From Coprothermobacterota bacterium (GTDB taxonomy: Bacteria; Caldisericota; JANLFM01), in the NCBI GenBank assembly GCA_026389455.1, contig JAPLHV010000072.1:1-34952 (forward strand): a DNA stretch of 34,952 nt, in the 5' to 3' direction. The first letter of the stretch is position 1; each line of letters opens with the position of its first letter. The position numbers and the translations under genes are program-made. The notes beneath the pieces are model-generated. The model was not told the DNA's origin. It was given only the letters and a program-made list of their open reading frames with translations, and ran no database searches. Shown here in pieces: positions 6,213 to 12,689 of this stretch.

Positions 6213-8028
6213 AGAAGGGCAGGCGAGAGAGCGGCGAATTATCCTCGCCGGCCTGACCCCCTTCGAGCAAGGAAACTGCCGCTGGGCGCCTTTGGCCCCA
6301 GCGGCGCTGGTTTCGTACCTCCGCGCTCAACCTGACCTCAGATCCGCCTTCCGGATAAACATGGTCGATTTCCGGAGCTATCAAAGCGATGCCGACATTC
6401 TCGAGACCCTGGAACGAGAACGACCCTGGCTCTTGGGGTGGTCCACATACATCTGGAACATCAAACGCGTACTGGCCCTCTCTCGGGCAATTAAAGACCT
6501 TCTCCCTGACCTAATCATCCTTCTCGGCGGCCCCCAAGCCGGACACCCCTCCGCTGCCCAGCGGCTCTTGGAGGATAATAGCCCGCGGCAGCTCGATAGC
6601 CCGCGGCAGCTCGATAGCCCGCGGCAGCTCGATAGCCCGCGGCAGCGTGTCTCTGCCATAGACGGCGTCATCTGCGGCGAGGGCGAGATAGCCTTGGCTG
6701 GTACGCTTCGTCATTTGTTGACGCCGGACACCGTCCCTCCGCCGGCAGGACTGACGCTGCGGCAAGGGGACGGATCCCTGCGAATGGGTGGAGCGGCGCC
6801 GCTCCTGCCCAGCTTGGGCCGGATTAACTCGCCGATCCTCAATGGCGTCTTGGAGCTGGAGGATCCGCGCGGCCATTTCCTCAGCCTGCAGACCTGCCGC
6901 GGTTGTCCCAATGCGTGCCCCTTCTGTGGTTGGGGACCGCAAGGAGTTCGTCTCTTCCCATTAGAGATAGTGGTGGAGGAGCTCAAGTGGGCATTTGCCA
7001 AAGCCCGGGTCGAAGGCGGCTTTTTCCTGGACGCGGATTTCTTTCTCTTTCCGGAACGTGCAAAAACCATCCTCCAGTTGCTGGCGGAGGAATGTCCGGA
7101 GGCAACCTGGTTTTTTGAAGCGAACCCACTCCATATTGACCGGGAAGCTATGGATCTGCTTTCCCAGCTTCCTCATGCTCTGCTCGGCATCGGGCTGCAG
7201 AGCAGCAATCCGGAGGTATTGCGCCGGGCCAAGCGACCTACCGACCTCGCTCTTTTCCGCCGGCGTTTCCAAGAACTGCGCCGGCACGCCCCCCGCTTGA
7301 GTCTCTCCCTCAGCCTGATTTGCGGGCTTCCCGGTGAAAGCTTGGAGAGCTACCTTGATTCGTTGGAATTTGCACTCACCCTTCGACCCAGCTCTATTTC
7401 CCCCAATCTGCTGATACTTCTGCCCGGTTCATCGTATTTCGATGACCCAGCCGCCTACGGCATCGTTACCGGAGGGCCCCCCGATTATGCGGTCCTGGAG
7501 ACTGAGCTCATCTCTTGCCAAGAAATGGTGGGGGCGGCTCAACTCTCCGCTTTCATCCGCGCTTGTTTCAACTTTCCCCGCCTCCGCTCGCTGGCAGTCC
7601 TCACGGCGCCCCTCGCGGAAGCTGCTGCTTCAAGCCCGCGACCGACAGTAAAGATCTACCAGCGGCTCTTCCGCCGCATGGCCGAACTCGGTTTGGGCGA
7701 AGATCTCCATCCGGAGGCTCCCTACCGCGACTATGACCTGTTCCTGCGCATGGTCGACTGGTTGCAACAAGCCGGCCACACTGCTGCTCTCTATCGCGCC
7801 TTGGTGGAAGAAGTTGCCTTGGATCGCCACCCGACCTGGTCGGGAGAAGCGCGGGCTTTGGGTGAATTCGTCGATGAGCTGGATTCTCGTTTCCCCCCCG
7901 AGCTCCCCCTTTCCAGCGTGGAACCTTGGAAATTGCCGCTGTCCGGGGTTTGGAGCGAGCCTTATCTGCCGGGCAGCTTGGAGGACAGAAGAATCCGGCA
8001 ACGAGCCCACATCGCCTCAGAGAAATAA
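6202..8028 (+). CDS. B12-binding-type radical SAM enzyme (DUF4080-like architecture)
   Basis: The 608-residue protein has a GTG start overlapping the STAS gene. Residues 1-185 look like the cobalamin-binding-type Rossmann domain of this family (GWSTYIWNIKRVLALSRAI, then IILLGGPQAG and a DGVICGEGE motif). The radical SAM core follows with the 4Fe-4S motif CPNACPFC (Cys 235, 239, 242). The C-terminal part resembles the helical region of B12-rSAM proteins. Family members include methyltransferases and other carbon-centred radical enzymes. Here the NHLP-like peptide is a candidate substrate, which is inference. Odd feature: residues 126-149 hold an in-frame run of 18-base DNA repeats coding for SPRQLD-type units, inserted in a surface region of the B12-type domain between GGP and the DGVICGEGE motif. 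Confidence 0.85.
   Translation: MLTEEGQARERRIILAGLTPFEQGNCRWAPLAPAALVSYLRAQPDLRSAFRINMVDFRSYQSDADILETLERERPWLLGWSTYIWNIKRVLALSRAIKDLLPDLIILLGGPQAGHPSAAQRLLEDNSPRQLDSPRQLDSPRQLDSPRQRVSAIDGVICGEGEIALAGTLRHLLTPDTVPPPAGLTLRQGDGSLRMGGAAPLLPSLGRINSPILNGVLELEDPRGHFLSLQTCRGCPNACPFCGWGPQGVRLFPLEIVVEELKWAFAKARVEGGFFLDADFFLFPERAKTILQLLAEECPEATWFFEANPLHIDREAMDLLSQLPHALLGIGLQSSNPEVLRRAKRPTDLALFRRRFQELRRHAPRLSLSLSLICGLPGESLESYLDSLEFALTLRPSSISPNLLILLPGSSYFDDPAAYGIVTGGPPDYAVLETELISCQEMVGAAQLSAFIRACFNFPRLRSLAVLTAPLAEAAASSPRPTVKIYQRLFRRMAELGLGEDLHPEAPYRDYDLFLRMVDWLQQAGHTAALYRALVEEVALDRHPTWSGEARALGEFVDELDSRFPPELPLSSVEPWKLPLSGVWSEPYLPGSLEDRRIRQRAHIASEK
6577..6648 (+). repeat. Four tandem 18-base repeats inside the radical SAM gene
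   Basis: Four units run from 6577 to 6648 with the form GATAGCCCGCGGCAGCTC; the first begins AA and the last ends GT. The middle units are identical. The unit holds the core AGCCCGCGGCAGC found elsewhere in the window. Because it is 18 bases long, the array keeps the reading frame and adds about 24 residues. Confidence 0.95.
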
Positions 8029-8033
8029 AAAAA

Positions 8034-8059
8034 CAGGGGCTGCCGGGCGGCAACCCCTG
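8034..8059. terminator. Hairpin after the radical SAM gene
   Basis: CAGGGGCTGCC pairs with GGCAACCCCTG around GGGC, an 11-bp stem with one mismatch, six bases after the stop codon. A run of seven A precedes it on the + strand and no T run follows. It therefore looks like a full intrinsic terminator only when read on the minus strand. It still marks the probable end of the region 1 transcript. Confidence 0.45.
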
Positions 8060-8223
8060 CCATGGGGGAGGTGGGAAGACAGGCTATCTTAAGCCATGGC
8101 AAGGATAACGCACTGTCGATCGCTTGTCAATAGGTAATAATGCATTTCACAGATGCTTCTCCAGACAGCCCAAACCGATTCATCGACTTGACCACTAGCC
8201 TTCTATCCTCGAGGATAAAGCCG

Positions 8224-9186
8224 ATGACCCTCAATCCTTTGACTTTGGAAAAATGGATCGATTGGTGTGCTCGCACTCCCGAGTTAGCGACAGCCCGCAA
8301 TCAGGCCTGGCGCATCTTTTTCGACTTGGACGACCCCAGTCTAATCGAATATGCAGATGACTATGGCGCCCTGGAGGAGCGCGAGAGGCGTTTCCTCAGT
8401 TGGTTCTGTCTGGATCACTTGCTCCCCAACGACACCTTGCCGATCGAGCAGGCGATTCGTGCCTTGGTATTGGAACCGAAACGCGCTGCAGCAACGGGGT
8501 TGGTCCACCGCTCCCGTTATCTGCTCGGCGTGGTGAAGGATATCCTCCCCGGGGCGGCCGGAGGTTCCCAAGCTTTCTTCCTTCAGGTCAACCGGGAACA
8601 GTTGGGGGTCTATTCAACGACAGCAAACGCCAGTCTCCGACGAGGTGAAGGGGTGATCCTTTACCTGGCGCCCAATGGCAGCGGAGGCTGGGTGGCTGCG
8701 CCCGGATGGGTGCGTTGGCCAACCTCGATCACCCCGGCTTTGCGCCGTCAACTGCGCGGCGTCCGCTTCAGTCCGCCGCAAGTAGAGCGCTATTTGCAAT
8801 GCCGGCCGATCGTCATGGTGGTTCCCCGGAACGCGGCGCGCCAAGCGCCCTCCAAGGGTTTGGCCGAGGCAGTCCAACGCATGTCCGATGCAGCCCGCGA
8901 GCTGGACGAGGAAGGGCTTGCGCTTTCCAACGAAGAGTGGCAAGACTTCGTCCTGCCCTATCTGATGAGGGAGAAACCATCTCCCCAGCGCTACATCCAG
9001 CAGCTCCTCACTCGCGTTCACAAGACGGTGGACACGGACACGCTCAATCGTGTCGTCGATTTGGCCATGGACATCTGGAATCACACGCCGCAACCTGACC
9101 AGGCCGGGAAGTCCGCTCACCAGTTGGCTTTGGAGAGCAAACCAGCGGAGAAGACGAGAAGGAGATCCTCCAGAAAGGAACCATAG
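8224..9186 (+). CDS. Unrecognised protein upstream of lipoate ligase
   Basis: The soluble-looking protein has about 320 residues, no signal peptide and no transmembrane segment. I do not recognise a family. The first half is acidic and aromatic (EYADDYGALEERERRFLSWF). The middle has a compact beta-rich stretch with GSGGWVAAPGWVRWP. The C-terminus is basic and low in complexity (EKTRRRSSRKEP), possibly a nucleic-acid-binding tail. I chose ATG 8224 because GAGG at 8211-8214 precedes it by nine bases; an in-frame ATG at 8140 would add 28 residues but has a poor binding site. The stop lies one base before the TTG start of the lipoate ligase gene, so the two are co-translated. That alone does not assign a function. 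Confidence 0.7.
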   Translation: MTLNPLTLEKWIDWCARTPELATARNQAWRIFFDLDDPSLIEYADDYGALEERERRFLSWFCLDHLLPNDTLPIEQAIRALVLEPKRAAATGLVHRSRYLLGVVKDILPGAAGGSQAFFLQVNREQLGVYSTTANASLRRGEGVILYLAPNGSGGWVAAPGWVRWPTSITPALRRQLRGVRFSPPQVERYLQCRPIVMVVPRNAARQAPSKGLAEAVQRMSDAARELDEEGLALSNEEWQDFVLPYLMREKPSPQRYIQQLLTRVHKTVDTDTLNRVVDLAMDIWNHTPQPDQAGKSAHQLALESKPAEKTRRRSSRKEP

Positions 9187-9187
9187 G

Positions 9188-10270
9188 TTGATCCAGAGAA
9201 CCCGCGTCCTTCGCACCTACTCGCTGGACCCCTTTCACAACCTGGCCTTGGAAGAATACCTGTTGGACGAAGTGGCAGGACACGCTGCCGCGGGCTGTCA
9301 TGCTGCCGCGGGCTGTCATGCTGCCGCGGGCTGTCATGCTGCCGCGGGCTGTCATGCTGCCACTGGTTGTCTAGCTACACTGTACCTCTGGCAAAACGAG
9401 AATACAGTGGTCATCGGCAAGAACCAGAACCCCTGGCGGGAGTGCCGCCTGGAACTATTGGAAGCGGAAGGGGGGAAACTGGCGCGTCGACTCTCGGGAG
9501 GAGGGGCAGTCTTTCACGACCTGGGAAACCTCAACTTCACCTTCCTGTTGCCCCGGACGGACTATGATCTGGACCGCCAAGCGAGGGTGATTCTGAATGC
9601 CGTCCGCGCAGTGGGAGTACCGGCCGAAATGAGCGGCCGCAACGACCTCACAGCGACTGGCCGCAAGTTCTCTGGGAACGCCTTCTACCTGCGCAAGGAG
9701 GCAGCGTTCCACCATGGCACAATTCTGATCAATGCCGATTTCCAGAAGATGACCCGCTACCTCCAACCAAGCGCTGAGAAGATGCGCGCCAAAGGGGTGG
9801 AATCAGTGCGGGCTCGCGTGGTCAACCTGGCTGAGCTTTCCCCCGGTTTGCAGGTAGTCCAATTCGCTGATGCCTTGGAACAGGCCTTCTGCGATGAATA
9901 CGGCAAGGGACCCATTCTCACGGAGGAGCAGATCGTACCCCATGGCCATCTTGATTCCTTGCGTGACAAGTACGCTTCGTGGGCTTGGCGTATCGGCCGG
10001 ACCCCACGCTTCGATGTCGATTGGAGGCGCCGTTTTTCCTGGGGGGAGGTGCAGCTCGGCCTATCTCTCAAGGATGGCTTCATTGCCGAGGCTGCTGTCT
10101 ACTCCGATGCCATGCAGGAGGCTTTTATCGAAGCGGTCCGCTCGGCCTTGCCCGGGTGTCCCTACCAAGGCTCAGCCATCGGCGAGAGGATTTATCACCT
10201 TGAGGTGGGGGAGGACTCCCAAGCCTTGCAGGGCGACTTGGTCGTCTGGCTGGCGGAGATCCTGCCTTAG
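9188..10270 (+). CDS. lplA: Lipoate-protein ligase A family protein
   Basis: The 360-residue enzyme attaches lipoate to the E2/GcvH-type domains of 2-oxoacid dehydrogenase and glycine cleavage complexes. Family motifs are clear: DPFHNLALEEYLL, YLWQNENTVVIGKNQNP, RLSGGGAVFHDLGNLNF and the adenylate-pocket GRNDLTATGRKFSGNAF. A C-terminal accessory domain is present, so it may be a complete ligase. I chose TTG 9188 with AAAGGA at 9174-9179, because earlier codons overlap the preceding gene and do not resemble the family. Odd feature: between LLDEVAG and LATLYLW the protein carries five HAAAGC-type repeats (32-61) encoded by an 18-base DNA repeat. They add five His and five Cys in a place where relatives have a short loop. 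Confidence 0.9.
   Translation: MIQRTRVLRTYSLDPFHNLALEEYLLDEVAGHAAAGCHAAAGCHAAAGCHAAAGCHAATGCLATLYLWQNENTVVIGKNQNPWRECRLELLEAEGGKLARRLSGGGAVFHDLGNLNFTFLLPRTDYDLDRQARVILNAVRAVGVPAEMSGRNDLTATGRKFSGNAFYLRKEAAFHHGTILINADFQKMTRYLQPSAEKMRAKGVESVRARVVNLAELSPGLQVVQFADALEQAFCDEYGKGPILTEEQIVPHGHLDSLRDKYASWAWRIGRTPRFDVDWRRRFSWGEVQLGLSLKDGFIAEAAVYSDAMQEAFIEAVRSALPGCPYQGSAIGERIYHLEVGEDSQALQGDLVVWLAEILP
9281..9370 (+). repeat. Five tandem 18-base repeats inside lplA
   Basis: The units have the form CATGCTGCCGCGGGCTGT. The first starts CAC, units two to four are identical, and the fifth has decayed to GCTGCCACTGGTTGT. They are the reverse complement of the repeat in the radical SAM gene. The array stays in frame and encodes HAAAGC four times and HAATGC once. 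Confidence 0.95.
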
Positions 10271-10337
10271 CCCCAAAGGCAGACTGCAGAGATAGCGACT
10301 CCCTTCGTGCGGCCTGCAGCAGTGGTTCCAGGAAGAT

Positions 10338-11432
10338 TTACCAGACTCCCCCAGCGGTGACCAACTGGTGCAATTGATCGGCGGAGAGATCCTGGATCCC
10401 CAATCGGTCGACCGTACGCCCCTGTGACCAATAGTCGCGCTGGTGCAAGATGGAAGCTAGGTGGATGAAGGCGCGGAAGGTAGGCACGGGCACACCGAAC
10501 TGCTCGCCCAGGGAAGCGATGGGAACCAGGCTCATCGGCACATCCTCGCTGATGTAGCGGGTGGTCAGAGTAGGCGGGGCGTTGATCCCATAGTAACCCT
10601 CGTTGTTCTGCATCGCCTCGTAAAGGTTGGAGCCGCTTGCATCGTAAGCTAACTCCAGCCAATTGAGGGCGGAAATGGCATCCACGCCGCAAGCCTTGGC
10701 TACCGCTACGCGCTCGGCGTCGAGCGTTTCGAGGATGCGCGAAACAGAGGGCGAGTTACCCTCGATATAATATTGAAAACTGCCGCGGGTGTTTTCAATG
10801 CGGGCGGCGTTGAGCACGGTGAGGGTAGGGTGGAAGACCGCTCCGATATTGTCCAGCGAGGTTTTCAACACGTTGGGGGCGGCAACGAACTCCGGGTAGG
10901 CCTGACGGATCAGGGAGAGGGCCTGGGCTGTGTCTGTCGCCGGCAGAGCTGCGACAGGGATAGAATTCTTAATGCGAAAGATCTTCACTTGGGCGGGGTT
11001 CAAAGCTCTGCTGGCGTAAATGAAAGTCTGCGCTTCCGCCACGATCACATCGGCGCGGCAGCCCTCCTCTCGCAGCACGTTGCGAAATTCAATGGCGCCA
11101 CCGGTCCGTCCTGGGTTCAGCAGGATCACTTGGCCGTCGCGCAAGTGGGGAGCGGTGCGTTGCGCCATGTAACGATGACCGTTGGCCGGCACTACCACCA
11201 TCAACACATCGGCTTGATCGATAGCGACTTCGACCTCGGTGGTCACGACATCCAGCGGGGCAAAGCCTTGCACCTCACCCTCCAACTCCACCCCTCCCCG
11301 GGCTAGGACCCCGCTTAAGCGGAATTGGCTGCGGTTGAAAAGGGTTACTGGGAAGCCCTTCAAAACTAGGTGCGCGGCCACAGCCAAGCCACCGTTGCCG
11401 GCCCCCATCACACAGAATCTTGGATTGTCCAT
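10338..11432 (-). CDS. NAD/NADP octopine/nopaline dehydrogenase family protein
   Basis: The 364-residue cytoplasmic oxidoreductase has an N-terminal Rossmann fold starting at FCVMGAGNGGLAVAAHLVL, followed by ADVLMVVVPANGH and LLNPGRTGGAIEF. The C-terminal all-helical opine dehydrogenase domain holds the conserved region NIGAVFHPTLTVLNAARIE. The family joins an amino acid and a 2-oxoacid reductively, or runs the reverse reaction. The substrate cannot be told here. I chose ATG 11432 (MDNPRF) because AGGAG lies just upstream; an earlier start at 11468 adds 12 residues. It is convergent with lplA and stands alone. Confidence 0.88.
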   Translation of the reverse strand: MDNPRFCVMGAGNGGLAVAAHLVLKGFPVTLFNRSQFRLSGVLARGGVELEGEVQGFAPLDVVTTEVEVAIDQADVLMVVVPANGHRYMAQRTAPHLRDGQVILLNPGRTGGAIEFRNVLREEGCRADVIVAEAQTFIYASRALNPAQVKIFRIKNSIPVAALPATDTAQALSLIRQAYPEFVAAPNVLKTSLDNIGAVFHPTLTVLNAARIENTRGSFQYYIEGNSPSVSRILETLDAERVAVAKACGVDAISALNWLELAYDASGSNLYEAMQNNEGYYGINAPPTLTTRYISEDVPMSLVPIASLGEQFGVPVPTFRAFIHLASILHQRDYWSQGRTVDRLGIQDLSADQLHQLVTAGGVW

Positions 11433-11550
11433 TTGCTGCTCCTTTCCGGGAAGACCATCGCGGATCACGGAACCCTCATATTAACTGCCTGATAGCAGCG
11501 CCTTGCCACAATTCCATCGGAGATTCTTGGAAAGCCGACAAGAGTACACC

Positions 11551-11577
11551 AATACAGCCCGCGGCAGCGTGTCCTTT
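11551..11577 (+). repeat. Dispersed GCGGCAGC repeat, intergenic single copy
   Basis: AATACAGCCCGCGGCAGCGT followed by GTCCTTT lies in the 226-base gap between the dehydrogenase start and the zinc-ribbon gene. Its complement matches the first lplA unit, including the flanking GGACAC. It shares the AATACAGCCC start with the copy at 29971. I see no gene in the gap. Confidence 0.8.
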
Positions 11578-11658
11578 AGCGATAAGTTTAGCGTAACTCA
11601 GTCTAACAAGGGACTACGGCATGAAGCAAGACTCTACAGCCGTCGTTGTCTTTCCTCC

Positions 11659-12042
11659 TTAGGATGCGGGCAGCATCTCCCGGCCGCAACCGGGGCAATA
11701 CTTGTCATGCCAACTATTTTGGTCACCACAAAATGGACAGTACCGGACACCTTCTCCTGCCTTTTTGCCCCGGCGCCCCCGAAACAGAACCATCGCCAAA
11801 TAGACCAGCAGCGCTGCCAGGGCGAGGCCGATTCCGATCAACAGGAGCAAGACCCAGATCGGATAGGCGTTGCCCAGGGAGAAGGCAGGCAGCATGGAAG
11901 TTGCGGTAACGGACGAAGGGGCGCCGGTTTTTGCGAGGACTTCAGGTCGCCCCGAAATGCCCCATGGAAAAGCCAATAGCGCAGCGCTCCAGCTTGCCTC
12001 ATCCGATTTCTTGATCCAGCATGGGACGCGGCCGATCTTCAT
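11659..12042 (-). CDS. Membrane-anchored zinc-ribbon protein
   Basis: The 127-residue protein has one strong transmembrane helix (IWVLLLLIGIGLALAALLVY) near residues 62-81, then a basic stretch, then a C-terminal zinc ribbon CPFCGD...CPGCGRE. The N-terminal 60 residues include a weaker hydrophobic patch (SAALLAFPWGISG) that could be a signal peptide, placing the middle outside and the ribbon inside the cell. A TATAAT on the minus strand lies nine bases before the ATG, so the transcript may have almost no leader, or the true start may be a later ATG. I do not recognise a specific function. Confidence 0.6.
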   Translation of the reverse strand: MKIGRVPCWIKKSDEASWSAALLAFPWGISGRPEVLAKTGAPSSVTATSMLPAFSLGNAYPIWVLLLLIGIGLALAALLVYLAMVLFRGRRGKKAGEGVRYCPFCGDQNSWHDKYCPGCGREMLPAS

Positions 12043-12142
12043 TATGACAGGATTATACCACCCTGGTCTCCTCGCAGAAACCGCAAGAGGAGTGGCAGAG
12101 TGCTACACTAAGCAATAAGCCCGCGTGTAGGGGCACGGCATG

Positions 12143-12211
12143 ATTATTAAGTAATCAAGTAATCAAGTAGTTAAGTAGTTACTAAACTACTAAACCACTT
12201 AATCACTTGAC
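12143..12211. repeat. AT-rich 8-base repeats forming a long imperfect hairpin
   Basis: The stretch is built from 8-base variants of AGTAATCA and related units. The left side (12155-12180) pairs with the right side (12185-12210) around the loop ACTA. The seven innermost pairs are perfect (AGTAGTT with AACTACT), and about five mismatches occur over 26 pairs. It is strikingly AT-rich against its GC-rich surroundings. It lies between divergent genes (zinc-ribbon and lipoprotein) and runs straight into a copy of the GCGGCAGC repeat family. Confidence 0.85.
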
Positions 12212-12233
12212 AGCCCCCGGCAGGGTGTCCTGT
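12209..12233 (+). repeat. Dispersed repeat, CCCCCGGCAGGG variant
   Basis: GACAGCCCCCGGCAGGGTGT followed by CCTGT matches the family except that the GCGGCAGC centre is changed to CCGGCAGGG. The copy at 29971 carries the same variant. It adjoins the AT-rich hairpin and ends just before the Shine-Dalgarno sequence of the lipoprotein gene. Confidence 0.75.
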
Positions 12234-12254
12234 AAAAGAAAGGAGGCGGTGACC

Positions 12255-12689
12255 ATGATAAGACGGTGGAAGATCGGAATAGTGTTGTGTCTGGTTCTTG
12301 TTGGGACCGTACTGGCCGCTTGCAGCACAGCCGCACCAGCCCCAGCCCAGGATGGGGACGATCGTTCCCTTCTGGTGGGCATCTGGATCAGCTCGGGGGA
12401 GTCAGTGTACGGTCCCTATAGCAGCGAAACCATCCTGCAGCGCGACGGGCGCTTCTCCCAGACGGTAAGGGCGGGGGAGTTGATGACCTACGACACCGGC
12501 ACTTATACGGTTCTTCCCGAGGGAAAGGCGATCCACTTCACGGTCTTAGACCATGAACCGAAGACCTACAAAGGCCGGCCGATGGACTGGGTGAACAGTT
12601 TCACGACCTTCTACCAGACGATTGATGCAGATACCATGATCTGGGAAGACCACATCGCCGGAAGCCGCTGGCAAGTGACTCGCCGATGA
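12255..12689 (+). CDS. Lipoprotein with lipocalin-like domain
   Basis: The 144-residue exported lipoprotein has a short basic N-terminus (MIRRWK), a hydrophobic core and the lipobox VLAAC, giving a lipidated Cys near residue 20. The mature part looks like a small beta-barrel, with LVGIWISSGE, DGRFSQ and a final SRWQVTRR. I do not know its ligand. I chose ATG 12255 because AAGGAGG lies at about 12239-12246; the earlier in-frame start would sit inside the repeat. The stop overlaps the start of the HD-GYP gene as ATGA, so the lipoprotein may supply an envelope signal to that gene's product or simply share its operon. Confidence 0.8.
   Translation: MIRRWKIGIVLCLVLVGTVLAACSTAAPAPAQDGDDRSLLVGIWISSGESVYGPYSSETILQRDGRFSQTVRAGELMTYDTGTYTVLPEGKAIHFTVLDHEPKTYKGRPMDWVNSFTTFYQTIDADTMIWEDHIAGSRWQVTRR

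Noticed and set aside
6577-6648. CRISPR array
   Set aside because: Units of 18 bases follow each other with no spacers, and no cas gene is present.
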